Notes: generated by a model from the letters alone, not told the origin. Shown: positions 9,809 to 18,784, counted from the stretch's first letter. The stretch is DNA of 45,150 bases from an uncultured Acidimicrobiales bacterium (GCA_905479685.1 CAJQNJ010000037.1:1-45150); one strand, 5' to 3'. Numbers and translations: made by a program.

Positions 9809-9955
9809 AACGGTCTCCTCTTCGCGGCTGGCGGCCTACGGTGAATGGTACGGGCGCCAGCGGAACGCGACTCCACCGGCGATACCTCAACATCGGACAG
9901 AATCACAATCCCATGAGTACATCAAGCAGACCCATCTCCTCCCGATAGATCAATT

Positions 9956-11188
9956 GTGCCAACGCAGATCTCCGTCACCAGCTACTACTACCGCCGCGGC
10001 GGGGCCGAAGCAGTCATGCTCGACCAGAACGAACTGTTGGTCGATCGCGGGTGGGAAATCGTTCCGTTTGCGATGGAATACGAGCAAAACTTCGACACCG
10101 AGTACTCAGATTACTTCGTCGAGGAAATCGACTTCGCGAGCCAATACGCGCCGATCGAGAAGGTACGCAAGGTTGTCAAGTCGGTGTACTCCCTCGAGGC
10201 GCGACGTGAGATCGGGAGACTGATCGACGATGTCAGACCCGACATCGTCCATGCGCACAACGTGTATCACCACCTGACTCCATCGATATTCGGAGCGATT
10301 CACAAAAAGGGAGTGCCATCGGTGATGACCGTGCACGACCTCAAGATCGGTTGCCCCTCCAAGCTCATGCTTGCCCCCGATGGTGTGTGCGAACGATGCA
10401 AGGGTGGCAAGACATGGAACGCCATCGGACAGCGATGTCTCAAAGACTCGCTCGCCCTGTCGACCATCGCTGCGTTCGAGACCTCGCTCCATCAGATGTT
10501 GGGCAGCTACAAGAAGAATGTCGACCTGTTCATCCTCCCGAGCCATTTCCACATGAACAAACTCATCGACTGGGGACTTCCGGAGGAGAAGGCTCGATAC
10601 CTCCCCAACGCCGTGGATGTGTCAGACCTTTCACCAACGTACGGACCAGGCGAACGATTCGTCTTCGTAGGGCGACTCTCCGAAGAGAAAGGTTTGCTGA
10701 CATTCGTGAACGCCGTCGCAGCGAGCGGTGTCGCTGCAACCATCGTCGGCACCGGGCCCCAAGAACACGAACTCCGAGCCCTCGTGGAACGCACCGGCGC
10801 TGACGTCGACTTCGCTGGATATCAGACCGGCGACGCACTGTTCGACATCATCGGAGATGCTCGAGCGCTGGTATTACCCTCGGAGTGCTACGAGAACGCG
10901 CCCGTCGTGCTCCTCGAAGCCTTTGGCGTTGGCACGCCGGTAATCGGCTCAGACCTCGGTGGGATTCCCGAGCTCATCGTCCCTGGCGAAACCGGCCTCC
11001 TCGCCACAGCCGGCGATGTCGATTCGTTTGCCACCCAGCTGCGCAAGATGAACCTCAAGAGCCGCTCGGAGTTGTCCGAAATGGGTCATGCGGGACGCGA
11101 GTTCGTTGAAACTCGGTTCACGCGAAATCACTACCTCGAAGGGTTGTTCGACATCTATCGAGAACTTGACGTGACTATTGATCGCTGA
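9956..11188 (+). CDS. Glycosyltransferase family 4 (GT-B)
   Basis: The 410-residue product has a GT-B layout. The N-terminal half begins SYYYRRGGAEAVMLDQ, as in many GT4 enzymes, and contains a cysteine cluster (C-x11-C-x2-C and one more Cys, about residues 129-159) seen in some of these transferases. The C-terminal half has FVFVGRLSEEKGL and the EX7E pair Glu313/Glu321 in PSECYENAPVVLLEAF. It should transfer a sugar from a nucleotide donor to the growing lipid-linked repeat unit. The start is GTG at 9956; no ATG lies in frame nearby and no clear Shine-Dalgarno is present, so the start is less certain. Confidence 0.9.
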   Translation: MPTQISVTSYYYRRGGAEAVMLDQNELLVDRGWEIVPFAMEYEQNFDTEYSDYFVEEIDFASQYAPIEKVRKVVKSVYSLEARREIGRLIDDVRPDIVHAHNVYHHLTPSIFGAIHKKGVPSVMTVHDLKIGCPSKLMLAPDGVCERCKGGKTWNAIGQRCLKDSLALSTIAAFETSLHQMLGSYKKNVDLFILPSHFHMNKLIDWGLPEEKARYLPNAVDVSDLSPTYGPGERFVFVGRLSEEKGLLTFVNAVAASGVAATIVGTGPQEHELRALVERTGADVDFAGYQTGDALFDIIGDARALVLPSECYENAPVVLLEAFGVGTPVIGSDLGGIPELIVPGETGLLATAGDVDSFATQLRKMNLKSRSELSEMGHAGREFVETRFTRNHYLEGLFDIYRELDVTIDR

Positions 11189-11314
11189 TTGACCCTTTTT
11201 GTGGCAATACGCCCCTTGACGCCGCACAGCGTGCCGCGATAGCTGTAGACAAGGACGAAGCGTGGCCGTTTCTCATCGGGAGGAACGACTGCTTCGGGGC
11301 GAGGTCTGAGTTAC

Positions 11315-13282
11315 ATGCGACGCATTGAGTCGTTCGACATTTTCGACACGGTACTGACACGGCGGGTCGGTGATCCTCGTGCGGCGTTTCTACAGCTCGG
11401 GCAACGTCTGGCGTCAAAACAGCTCATCGCATGTTCGGGCGAGTCCTTTGCGCGGCAGCGGACCGCAGCTGAGATTCGTGCATTCAAGAATGCCGGCGGT
11501 CTTGATTCGTCGGTGAACATCGGCACGATCTACGACGAGATGCGAGTCTCCCTCGGTATCGATCGCAGTACACAGGGCAAACTCATCGCCGAGGAGCTCG
11601 ACCTCGAGAGCGATCTCCTCGTGCCGATGTCCGACGGCGTCCAGCGCATCGCAGCGGCGCGCATGCGCGGTCATGAAGTTGTATTCGTTTCGGACATGTA
11701 CCTCCCGAGCTGGTTCATCCGGGAGCAACTTGTATTGCACAAGCTGATCGAGGATGAGGATCGACTGTTCGTGTCCAACGAGTACAGCGCGTCGAAGGCA
11801 ACAGGCGCCCTTTGGCCACATGTCCTACGCGAACTCGGCGTCTCGGCGAAGCACGTTCACCACACCGGCAATGACAAGAGGAGCGACTTCCTCACGCCGC
11901 AACGGGCAGGAATGCGCGCGACTCACGTGGACGCTGGCAATCTCAACCGCTTCGAGAAGCAACTCGAGATGTGGGCGTACGAGACCGATGGCATGACCTC
12001 GCTCCTCGCTGGTGCTTCACGCCGGGTCAGAACTGAGCTCCACGGTCAGACCGAACACGAACGACACATCCGCGATGTCACAGCTGGCGTTGTCACACCG
12101 TTCCTCATCGGCAACGTCTTGTGGATTCTTCGACAAGCCATGGAGAGCCATATAGAAAAGGTCTTCTTCATCGCTCGCGACGGGCAGATCATGCTCGACA
12201 TCGCCGAGGAGCTCGCGCCAAAGGTCGGCTACACCGGCGAGCTCTCGTACCTGCTCGGCAGTCGAACAGCATGGCTGCTTCCGAGTCTGACCAGCATCGA
12301 CGACGACAAGATCTCGGCTGTTGTCCCACCGACGGGCGATGTCGACGGCGTGACACTCGAGCTCGTCGCACACCGGTTCGGTGTCGAGCCCGAACAGCTC
12401 GAACCACACCTGAGCAAGGCCGGGCTCGTGCCCAGCATGTGGCGTGAGCCGCTTTCGGACGAACACCGACTGAGACTTTGCCAACTGCTCGGACACGACG
12501 ACGTGTCCGCGACGATCCTCGATCTCGCATCCGAACAGCGCTCGCTCATGCTGCGGTATCTCGAGCGGGAGGGTGTCATCACGAATGCCCCGATCGCCGT
12601 CGTCGACCAAGGAACGGGTTCGACGCTCTTCAATGCACTCAGCTCAGTGCTCGAGACCGTCGGACAACGACCTCCACTTGCGTTCTACTTCGGCCAGCGC
12701 CCCGACGCAGCAGATCTGGGATTTGGTTCCCCCGAGGCATACATCCGAAACGAGCGTTCGGGCACCGGCTTCTTGAAGACCCCAGGGCTGCTCACCCTCG
12801 TCGAGATGGCGTGTAACGCAGACCATGGGTCGGTCACCGGGTACAGCGAAGTAAATGGAGAAGTGGTTGCCGATCTCGTCGAACCGAAAAACGTCGCAGT
12901 CATCAACTGGGGCTTCGAAATGCTTCGTTCGACGATCCGTGCGACGGTGTTGCAGCTTGCAACATCTCCTCTTCAGCTACCCAGCGATATCGATCTGCGA
13001 CCCTCGACAATCGATGTGTTCGAGCTGTTCTGGACTCGCCCGACGCGAGCCGAAGCCACGGCGTGGGGCAGTTACCCGTTCGAAGACGGCTGGAGCGGGG
13101 ACACGGTCAGCCTGCCAATCGCGCAACGCCAAGGGATCCGGGCAGCGATGCAAAGCCAACCGCACCGTCACTGGTGGAACGGCGGCGCCGAAGCACTCAG
13201 CGCGCCGATCCCCCGAACGATGCTTCGAGTACGCGCCGAGCTTGTTTCGTTCGTTCGCAAAGTGAACCGGCGACTCAGGTAG
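11315..13282 (+). CDS. HAD-superfamily protein of polysaccharide loci (COG5610-like)
   Basis: The 655-residue protein opens with a HAD motif I, SFDIFDTVLTRR, with nucleophile Asp8; the +2 residue is Phe10 instead of Asp, as in haloacid dehalogenase-type members. VFVSDMYLP (about 126-134) fits motif II, and GNDKRSDF resembles motif IV. The second half contains VFFIARDGQIMLDIAEEL (about 285-302), a HAD-like repeat typical of the COG5610 proteins found in surface glycan clusters. The substrate is unknown; phosphatase or phosphotransferase action on a sugar is plausible. GAGG about 10 nt before the ATG is a usable ribosome site. A 126-bp gap with no clear gene precedes it. Confidence 0.75.
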   Translation: MRRIESFDIFDTVLTRRVGDPRAAFLQLGQRLASKQLIACSGESFARQRTAAEIRAFKNAGGLDSSVNIGTIYDEMRVSLGIDRSTQGKLIAEELDLESDLLVPMSDGVQRIAAARMRGHEVVFVSDMYLPSWFIREQLVLHKLIEDEDRLFVSNEYSASKATGALWPHVLRELGVSAKHVHHTGNDKRSDFLTPQRAGMRATHVDAGNLNRFEKQLEMWAYETDGMTSLLAGASRRVRTELHGQTEHERHIRDVTAGVVTPFLIGNVLWILRQAMESHIEKVFFIARDGQIMLDIAEELAPKVGYTGELSYLLGSRTAWLLPSLTSIDDDKISAVVPPTGDVDGVTLELVAHRFGVEPEQLEPHLSKAGLVPSMWREPLSDEHRLRLCQLLGHDDVSATILDLASEQRSLMLRYLEREGVITNAPIAVVDQGTGSTLFNALSSVLETVGQRPPLAFYFGQRPDAADLGFGSPEAYIRNERSGTGFLKTPGLLTLVEMACNADHGSVTGYSEVNGEVVADLVEPKNVAVINWGFEMLRSTIRATVLQLATSPLQLPSDIDLRPSTIDVFELFWTRPTRAEATAWGSYPFEDGWSGDTVSLPIAQRQGIRAAMQSQPHRHWWNGGAEALSAPIPRTMLRVRAELVSFVRKVNRRLR

Positions 13283-13490
13283 ACGCCTCCCCGTGTCAAT
13301 CGGGTTACAGGCGGGCCAAGAACCGCTGCGCGCCCTGCAAAACAACATGGTTTTGGCTTATGGTTGCCCTCACAGCGACCGAAGGATTCCTCACAGGCGT
13401 GCATCCGCAGGAATCATTGTGGGCGTAATTACCGCAGCACGTGGTTGCGGGAATAGTCTGTCTTGACTGCGTGTGAGGGAAGAATTCTGA

Positions 13491-14765
13491 ATGACCGATA
13501 TCGAGAGCGATAACTCGGGAGAACTTTCCTCCTTCCTGCACCTCACCGGTTGGCGGCCGCTCGTCTTGGCGCTCGTTGCAGGCCTTGCGGGTGCAGCGGG
13601 CTTGTTCGGCGCGCTCGATGCGCCTACGGAATGGCAGGCGCGATACGTGCTCAATGCGAATCGTGTGGCCCAAGACGACTTCCAGCCGGCCGAACTCGAC
13701 ATTTTCGTCGAAGAGATTGCACAAACAGCGAAGTTTCCCGCTGTCGTGAACGCAGTCGAGGCACGCACGGGACTCGTCCACGAAGAGAGCTACGTGATCA
13801 CGGTGAACCAATCCGGTGCCAGTGTGGCCACCGTCGACATCAACGTGGTGTCAGAGAACCCTGCCGATGCCCAGAGCGTTGCCATCGAAACCGGGATCGA
13901 GGCCCTGACGATCACCCTCGAGAAGACCCTCGCTGGGGACAAAGCTGGCGCCCGCCAGAACGAAGCAGAGTTGGCAGAACTCGACGCGCAGGTCACCGTA
14001 CTGACGCGGGAAGCAGGCGGGCTCAACCCGACGACGGCATACGACCTTGCGACGACAGCGGTCGTGGTGCGAAGAGAGTTCCAAATCAATCGGCCCACTG
14101 AAGTGGTTTTCGACGAAGACGGTGTTCCGAGCACACAGCTCGTGCCTGAGCCCGAACCATCACTCGAGGTCCTCGAGGCCGAAGCCAACCGACTCGAACC
14201 CATCGACCGTCAGTACCGCCAATTGGTCACACAGATCGACGCCATCAACGTGCGACTCGCCGATCAGCGGAATGCGATTCGCGACGGCGAAGCCGCGCTT
14301 GCTTCCATCGAGACCGAGCGCGAACAACCGTTGATCATCTCCGAAGTCGTCACTGAAGAAACCTCACGCATCGCCAGCCTCCTCACGGGTCTGCTCCTAT
14401 TTGCTGTTCCAGTAGCCCTGCTGACCATCTTGGTGTTCACGATCTGGGACCTCGTCCGAAAGAGGCCAAAAGCCTCCCTGCGTCATGCCGATGACTTCGA
14501 AGCGGCCGGAATCCTCGAAGCACAAGGATCGCGAGCGCTGCCCGAAGCGAACTTCACGCCCCTCGTTGTAGTGGATGAGGACGACGAGGCCGAGGCCGAC
14601 GTGCTCGAAGAACTCGACGAGTTCGACGAGTTCGACGAGTTCGACGAAGAAGAGACCGATGATGAGCCTGACGAGAGGTTCATTGATGAGACAGAGGACA
14701 CCTCGACCGAGAAGCGATCGAAGGATGGTCGCTGGGGCCGGGACGCAAGTAGCAAAGCAGGCTGA
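13491..14765 (+). CDS. Wzz-like chain-length protein with acidic cytoplasmic tail (copy 2)
   Basis: The 424-residue protein has a membrane helix at about 21-42, an extracytoplasmic region with heptad-like segments (about 155-175 and 225-275), a second helix at about 300-319 and a long C-terminal tail. The tail (about 355-405) is extremely acidic and includes a repeated Asp-Glu-Phe unit encoded by a 9-bp tandem repeat. No Walker A/B is visible, so it is not a BY-kinase fusion; the tail could dock a partner. GAGGGAAG about 8 nt before the ATG is a good ribosome site. It leads a run of tightly spaced genes (sulfotransferase, ligase, GT2), pointing to one operon. Confidence 0.75.
   Translation: MTDIESDNSGELSSFLHLTGWRPLVLALVAGLAGAAGLFGALDAPTEWQARYVLNANRVAQDDFQPAELDIFVEEIAQTAKFPAVVNAVEARTGLVHEESYVITVNQSGASVATVDINVVSENPADAQSVAIETGIEALTITLEKTLAGDKAGARQNEAELAELDAQVTVLTREAGGLNPTTAYDLATTAVVVRREFQINRPTEVVFDEDGVPSTQLVPEPEPSLEVLEAEANRLEPIDRQYRQLVTQIDAINVRLADQRNAIRDGEAALASIETEREQPLIISEVVTEETSRIASLLTGLLLFAVPVALLTILVFTIWDLVRKRPKASLRHADDFEAAGILEAQGSRALPEANFTPLVVVDEDDEAEADVLEELDEFDEFDEFDEEETDDEPDERFIDETEDTSTEKRSKDGRWGRDASSKAG
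14613..14648 (+). repeat. 9-bp tandem repeat, four copies
   Basis: Four in-frame copies of YTCGACGAR (CTCGACGAG, TTCGACGAG twice, TTCGACGAA) encode (Leu/Phe)-Asp-Glu in the acidic tail of the second Wzz-like protein. Copy-number slippage would lengthen or shorten the tail by three residues without a frameshift. Confidence 0.85.
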
Positions 14766-14767
14766 AC

Positions 14768-15679
14768 ATGGCCACCAACCCTCCGGTATTCATTGTCGGC
14801 GCGGGGCGGAGCGGCTCGACAGCCTTTCACCACGCGTTCGCCCGACACCCACACGTCTCTTGGGTCTCGAAGATTCTCGATGTCTTGCCCTCGGGTGAGC
14901 GTCTCAATTCAGCGCTTCTCCGAGGTCTCGACACACCTCTCATCGGTGCAGCTATCTCGCGAGGGCTCATCGAACCCGGGCACCTCAAGCCGAGCGAGGC
15001 ATACGCTTACTGGGAACGAATCGCCCCTGGATTCAGCGAGCCTTTTCGTGACCTGCTCGCCACGGATCTGACCGAACGAACGAAGTCGAACCTTCAGTCC
15101 GCAGTCAGCCGCTTGACCGTCGATGGTCGACCAACGCCACTGATCAAGATCACCGGGTGGCCTCGAATTGGCTACCTCCAAGCAGCCTTCCCCGATGCCA
15201 AGTTCATCCACATCGTTCGCGACGGTCGGGCCGTGGTGAATTCGATCATGCAGATCGACTTTTGGGAAGGCTGGCGAGGAACCAAGGGCTGGCGCGGTCA
15301 AGACATGACACCTGAGCAGTCCGCTCGCTGGGAGGCATCGGGTCAATCCTTCGTGACACTCGGTGCCATGGAGCTATCGGACATGTTCGACGCCATGGTT
15401 ACAGCGACGACGTTGGTCCCCAGTACCCGTTTCTTGGAGCTCCGATACGAAGATCTCTGCGATGACCCCGCCGGCACATTCGAGACCGTGTGTGAATTCT
15501 CCGATGTTGAACTCACGACCGGCTTCAAACAGGCCGTGATCGACTTCGGCTTCCGAAACACGAACGACAAGTGGCGACGCGACCTGACCAGCCTCCAGCA
15601 GCGCCAGCTCGAGGCCGAGCTGGCCCCACATCTCACGCGCTGGGGATACGAACTCGCATTCGGAGATGCTGCAACGTGA
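14768..15679 (+). CDS. PAPS-dependent sulfotransferase
   Basis: The 303-residue protein carries the 5'-phosphosulfate loop near the N-terminus (FIVGAGRSGSTAFHHAF, residues 8-24) and the 3'-phosphate motif FIHIVRDGRAVVNSI (146-160, with Arg151 and Ser159). Sulfotransferases of this type move sulfate from PAPS to hydroxyl groups of carbohydrates or small molecules. It lies two bases after the Wzz-like gene, and its stop overlaps the next start (GTGA), within a polysaccharide operon, so a sulfated surface glycan is likely (inference). No PAPS synthesis genes are in the window. Confidence 0.88.
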   Translation: MATNPPVFIVGAGRSGSTAFHHAFARHPHVSWVSKILDVLPSGERLNSALLRGLDTPLIGAAISRGLIEPGHLKPSEAYAYWERIAPGFSEPFRDLLATDLTERTKSNLQSAVSRLTVDGRPTPLIKITGWPRIGYLQAAFPDAKFIHIVRDGRAVVNSIMQIDFWEGWRGTKGWRGQDMTPEQSARWEASGQSFVTLGAMELSDMFDAMVTATTLVPSTRFLELRYEDLCDDPAGTFETVCEFSDVELTTGFKQAVIDFGFRNTNDKWRRDLTSLQQRQLEAELAPHLTRWGYELAFGDAAT

Positions 15680-17196
15680 CCACCTACTCGACGACTCCGC
15701 CGAGCGACCGAGTGTCGGTCCGGGTCGAGCCCGAGAAGCCCCAGCAACGCAACCCAGGGCCGCTTCCGGGGCCCATGTCCATCTTCGTCGTCCTCGGGGC
15801 AATCATCGTGGGCTTGGCTGCCGCCCTTGCGTTTCAATCCACCTCTCCGGACACGCCGTTCGTCATTCTCGGTGGGACAGTTCTGTCTGCGGTGATTCTG
15901 GCGATCATCGGGCTCTACCGGTACTCCTGGTTCTTGTTGATCACCCTTGCGGTACGCCCCGCTCTCGATGACCTGATCGCTGACGAGTTCGGCACGTTCC
16001 AGCCATCGGCGATTCTCGGGATCCTGGCCATTCTCGTCACGTTGCTCCATCTCATCAGTCGGAAACGAAGCGGCAACTGGAATCCGATCACACCACTGGG
16101 CTGGGCATTCATTGGCTTCTTCATCCTCTTCGTCCCAAGTTTCGTTACTTCCATTGATCGAGGAGTCTCCCAAGGAGCGATGTTCGGCCTCGCCTCCGTT
16201 GTTCTCCTGTATCTCGCCATAGAACAGATGCTTCTCGAAGACGGCCGGAACCTCTGGAAGCTCCTTGCCGCATCGGGCATCGGGATGATCGTGCCGTTCA
16301 TCACTGGACTCGTGCAGTTCTTCTTCACCGGCACCCTCGACCCCGGTGGGTCAGGCCTGGTGAGGATCGATGGTTCGTTCGCCCACCCGAACTCCTATGC
16401 CACATATCTGAGTTTTGTCGTGCTCCTCACGATCAGTGTCATTCCGACCGTCGATGTCAAGCAGAAGCTCGTCGTCTTGTCAGCGGCCTGCCTCGGAGGC
16501 TTCCTTCTGATCGCCACGTTCGCACGAGGGGCGTGGGCGAGTTTCCTGATCGGCGCGCTCGTCATGGCGGCTCGTATCAACAAGAAACTGGTGATCGTGA
16601 TCCTTGTAGGTGCGATGGCCGTCGCGGCGGCCGTACCGGGCGTTGGCGATCGACTCTCGAACCTGACTGCCACCACCGGGGCAAACGGTGGTGTCAAGAC
16701 CGATGACTCTCTCGGCTGGCGAATCGGCTATTGGGAGAAGGTTGCACCATTCTTTTGGGAGAACCCGGTGTCGGGCGTGGGTCTCGATGCGACCAAGACT
16801 CGGACGATCGAGGAAAAAGATCCGCACAACAGCTTCCTACAGGCATTCATCGAGGGGGGCCTCCTCGGCGGCATGGGCTTCCTCCTGGTGCTCGGCTTCG
16901 CCACATACGCAGGGTGGAAGACGTGGAAGAAGGCACGCGACAACGTCCTCGATCGGCAGATGAGACTGGTCAGCGTCGGAGCAATCGCCGCGCTGCTGTC
17001 CGTGGCCGCGCAGCTGATCACCGAGAACGTTCTCCTCAATACGATCGTCTGGTGGTACCTCAACATCGCATTCGCTCACCTGGCCGTGCTCACATGGGGC
17101 GCAAAGAGGATCACTCCACCTGTCGAACCCGACTACAGCCTTCCGCAGCTCCCGAGCGGCGATCCACCCGCACGACGAATTGAAAGCCCAATATGA
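15676..17196 (+). CDS. O-antigen ligase/polymerase (Wzy/WaaL-like)
   Basis: The product is a polytopic membrane protein of 506 residues with about 10-12 hydrophobic helices. A soluble loop before the last helices contains NPVSGVGLDATKT and DPHNSFLQAFIEGGLLGG, matching the Wzy_C/O-antigen ligase signature (HNxFL followed by a glycine-rich helix). It should polymerise or ligate flipped repeat units outside the membrane. I choose the GTG at 15676 because it overlaps the sulfotransferase stop as GTGA; an upstream in-frame start at 15571 would give an improbable Arg-rich N-terminus. The stop overlaps the next gene as ATGA. Confidence 0.87.
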   Translation: MTTYSTTPPSDRVSVRVEPEKPQQRNPGPLPGPMSIFVVLGAIIVGLAAALAFQSTSPDTPFVILGGTVLSAVILAIIGLYRYSWFLLITLAVRPALDDLIADEFGTFQPSAILGILAILVTLLHLISRKRSGNWNPITPLGWAFIGFFILFVPSFVTSIDRGVSQGAMFGLASVVLLYLAIEQMLLEDGRNLWKLLAASGIGMIVPFITGLVQFFFTGTLDPGGSGLVRIDGSFAHPNSYATYLSFVVLLTISVIPTVDVKQKLVVLSAACLGGFLLIATFARGAWASFLIGALVMAARINKKLVIVILVGAMAVAAAVPGVGDRLSNLTATTGANGGVKTDDSLGWRIGYWEKVAPFFWENPVSGVGLDATKTRTIEEKDPHNSFLQAFIEGGLLGGMGFLLVLGFATYAGWKTWKKARDNVLDRQMRLVSVGAIAALLSVAAQLITENVLLNTIVWWYLNIAFAHLAVLTWGAKRITPPVEPDYSLPQLPSGDPPARRIESPI

Positions 17197-18092
17197 CCAG
17201 CTCGAAGCCGCGCCTCTCGATCGGAGTCCCCGTCTACAACGGCGCGGACTACATCGCCGAAGCGCTGACCAGTCACCTCGAGCAGGACTTCGGAGACTTC
17301 GAGATCGTCGTGTCAGACAACTGTTCTGACGATGGCACCGCCGACATCGTGAACGAGTTCGTCGCCTCAGACGCGCGGGTGCAGTACTCGCGCAACGATG
17401 AGAACATCGGGGGTCCGGCAAACTTCAATCGACTCTTCCGCCTCACCAGCGGTGAGCTGTTCCGTTGGGCTGCCGCTGATGATCGCATCGAACCTGGCTA
17501 TCTGTCGAACGTCATTGCGATGATGGATGCCGATCCCGCGATCGTGATCGGGCACAGCCAGAGCCTTCTGATCGACCCGCAGAGTCAACCGATGCTCGAG
17601 ATGGATCAGGGCTGGCTCGGCGGCGATGGCTACATGGAGGCCATCCGCCTGTCCCCTCCCTCGGGCGACGAACGATTCCATTCCGAGCATCCACATGACC
17701 GAATCGACGCGGTCATCAACAACAACCACCGCAACTTCTACATCTTCGGAATCATGCGCAGAGCGATGATGATGCAGACGAAACTCCACGGACCGTTCTA
17801 TGGCGGCGATCGGACCTTGCTCGTCGAGATGGCGATGCGCGGCACCTTCAAGAAGTACGACGCTCCGCTCTTCGCATCCCGTAGCCACGCGAAGAACTCT
17901 GGTCGAAACGGACTGAACTTCGAAGAACTGAAACAACATGGCGCCTCGGACCTCTCGTTCGCGAGCATGGTGATGAAGGGATATGTGAACGGAGTTCGCC
18001 GAGCTGACGTGGGTCGCATCGAAGAACTGAAGTGCTTTTTCGCGATCGCGAAGAAGATCAAACAACCAACACGCATGCTTCGCGGTTGGTGA
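17193..18092 (+). CDS. Glycosyltransferase family 2 (GT-A)
   Basis: The 299-residue protein shows GT2 motifs: SIGVPVYNGADYIAEAL at the N-terminus, EIVVSDNCSDDGT (37-49) for nucleotide binding, and AADD (94-97) as the metal-binding DxD equivalent. It lacks membrane helices, so it should act on a lipid-linked acceptor at the cytoplasmic face. The ATG overlaps the ligase stop (ATGA). The last codons lie in an inverted repeat (ACCAAC...GTTGGT, 18066-18091) that might attenuate transcription, but no T tract follows. Confidence 0.88.
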   Translation: MTSSKPRLSIGVPVYNGADYIAEALTSHLEQDFGDFEIVVSDNCSDDGTADIVNEFVASDARVQYSRNDENIGGPANFNRLFRLTSGELFRWAAADDRIEPGYLSNVIAMMDADPAIVIGHSQSLLIDPQSQPMLEMDQGWLGGDGYMEAIRLSPPSGDERFHSEHPHDRIDAVINNNHRNFYIFGIMRRAMMMQTKLHGPFYGGDRTLLVEMAMRGTFKKYDAPLFASRSHAKNSGRNGLNFEELKQHGASDLSFASMVMKGYVNGVRRADVGRIEELKCFFAIAKKIKQPTRMLRGW

Positions 18093-18111
18093 TGCTGTGA
18101 CTCACCTGCTC

Positions 18112-18121
18112 GCGCTAGCGC
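18112..18121. repeat. GCGCTAGCGC palindrome in intergenic gap
   Basis: A perfect 10-bp GC-rich palindrome lies in the 49-bp gap between the GT2 gene and the beta-helix gene. It could be a small hairpin or a protein-binding site; no T tract marks it as a terminator. Confidence 0.25.
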
Positions 18122-18141
18122 TCTCGAAGGACGACTGACAG

Positions 18142-18663
18142 ATGCCGATATACGCACTCGAGCAAGGGTGGGAACCAGACATCCATCCCGACGCATTTGT
18201 TCATCCAGAAGCCGTGATCATCGGTCGAGTGATTCTTGGTGCCAACTCATCTGTCTGGCCCGGTGCGGTCATCCGAGCAGATGACAACACGATCCGGATC
18301 GGCGCTCGCACGTCGGTACAAGATGGCGCTGTTCTGCACTGCACCTCGGAGTTCACGACGACGATCGGCGATGACTGCACGATCGGGCACAACGCCCACC
18401 TCGAAGGCTGCACGCTCGAAGACGGATCGCTCGCCGGGTCGGGATCGGTGATCTTGCACGGCGCGATCGTGTCGTCAGGAGCGCTCGTCGGCGCCAATGC
18501 TTTGGTGCCGGGCGGAAAGGTGATCCCTCCCAATGCCATGGCACTCGGGGTTCCCGCGACCATCCGCGAGGGCGCGAATTCGGTCGAAACGAACCTCATG
18601 AGTTCAGCGAACTACGTCGAGCGATCTGCTCGCTACATCGCACACATGCGGCGGATCCAATGA
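18142..18663 (+). CDS. Gamma carbonic anhydrase-like left-handed beta-helix protein
   Basis: The 173-residue sequence is built of hexapeptide repeats (IIGRVI, LGANSS, IRIGAR, TIGDDC) followed by a C-terminal helix, as in the YrdA/PaaY/CaiE gamma-carbonic anhydrase-like family. Of the three expected zinc histidines, His66 (AVLHC) and His83 (TIGHN) are present. The third, normally five residues after the second, is Glu88, with an extra His at 86. Activity as a hydrase is therefore doubtful; an acyltransferase or altered metal role is possible. The position between glycosyltransferase genes hints at acyl decoration of the glycan (inference). GAAGGA about 10 nt upstream supports the ATG. Confidence 0.85.
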   Translation: MPIYALEQGWEPDIHPDAFVHPEAVIIGRVILGANSSVWPGAVIRADDNTIRIGARTSVQDGAVLHCTSEFTTTIGDDCTIGHNAHLEGCTLEDGSLAGSGSVILHGAIVSSGALVGANALVPGGKVIPPNAMALGVPATIREGANSVETNLMSSANYVERSARYIAHMRRIQ

Positions 18664-18784
18664 ACGGACGTCGCACGTTCTCTCGGCAGTTTGGACCGCG
18701 TGCAGCGGGCCGCGTATCCCCTCGGAGCGTGACGTCTTGTGCCGAAGGTTCAACGGCGAGGTCCATTCGACCGACTGAGATCAA

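Noticed and set aside
8240-9844. A 534-codon open frame on the plus strand opposite the GMC oxidoreductase
   Set aside because: It is the antisense shadow of the oxidoreductase gene; it has no family motif, a low-complexity His/Arg-rich composition and no ribosome site.
11218-11247. A promoter TTGACG with GATAGC before the HAD-like gene
   Set aside because: The -10 match is poor and the spacing ambiguous; not strong enough to list.
13283-13490. Terminator or small RNA in the gap before the second Wzz-like gene
   Set aside because: Several short inverted repeats (GATTCCT/AGGAATC, CCGCA/TGCGG, CGCCT/AGGCG) are visible, but there is no T tract or stable long stem.
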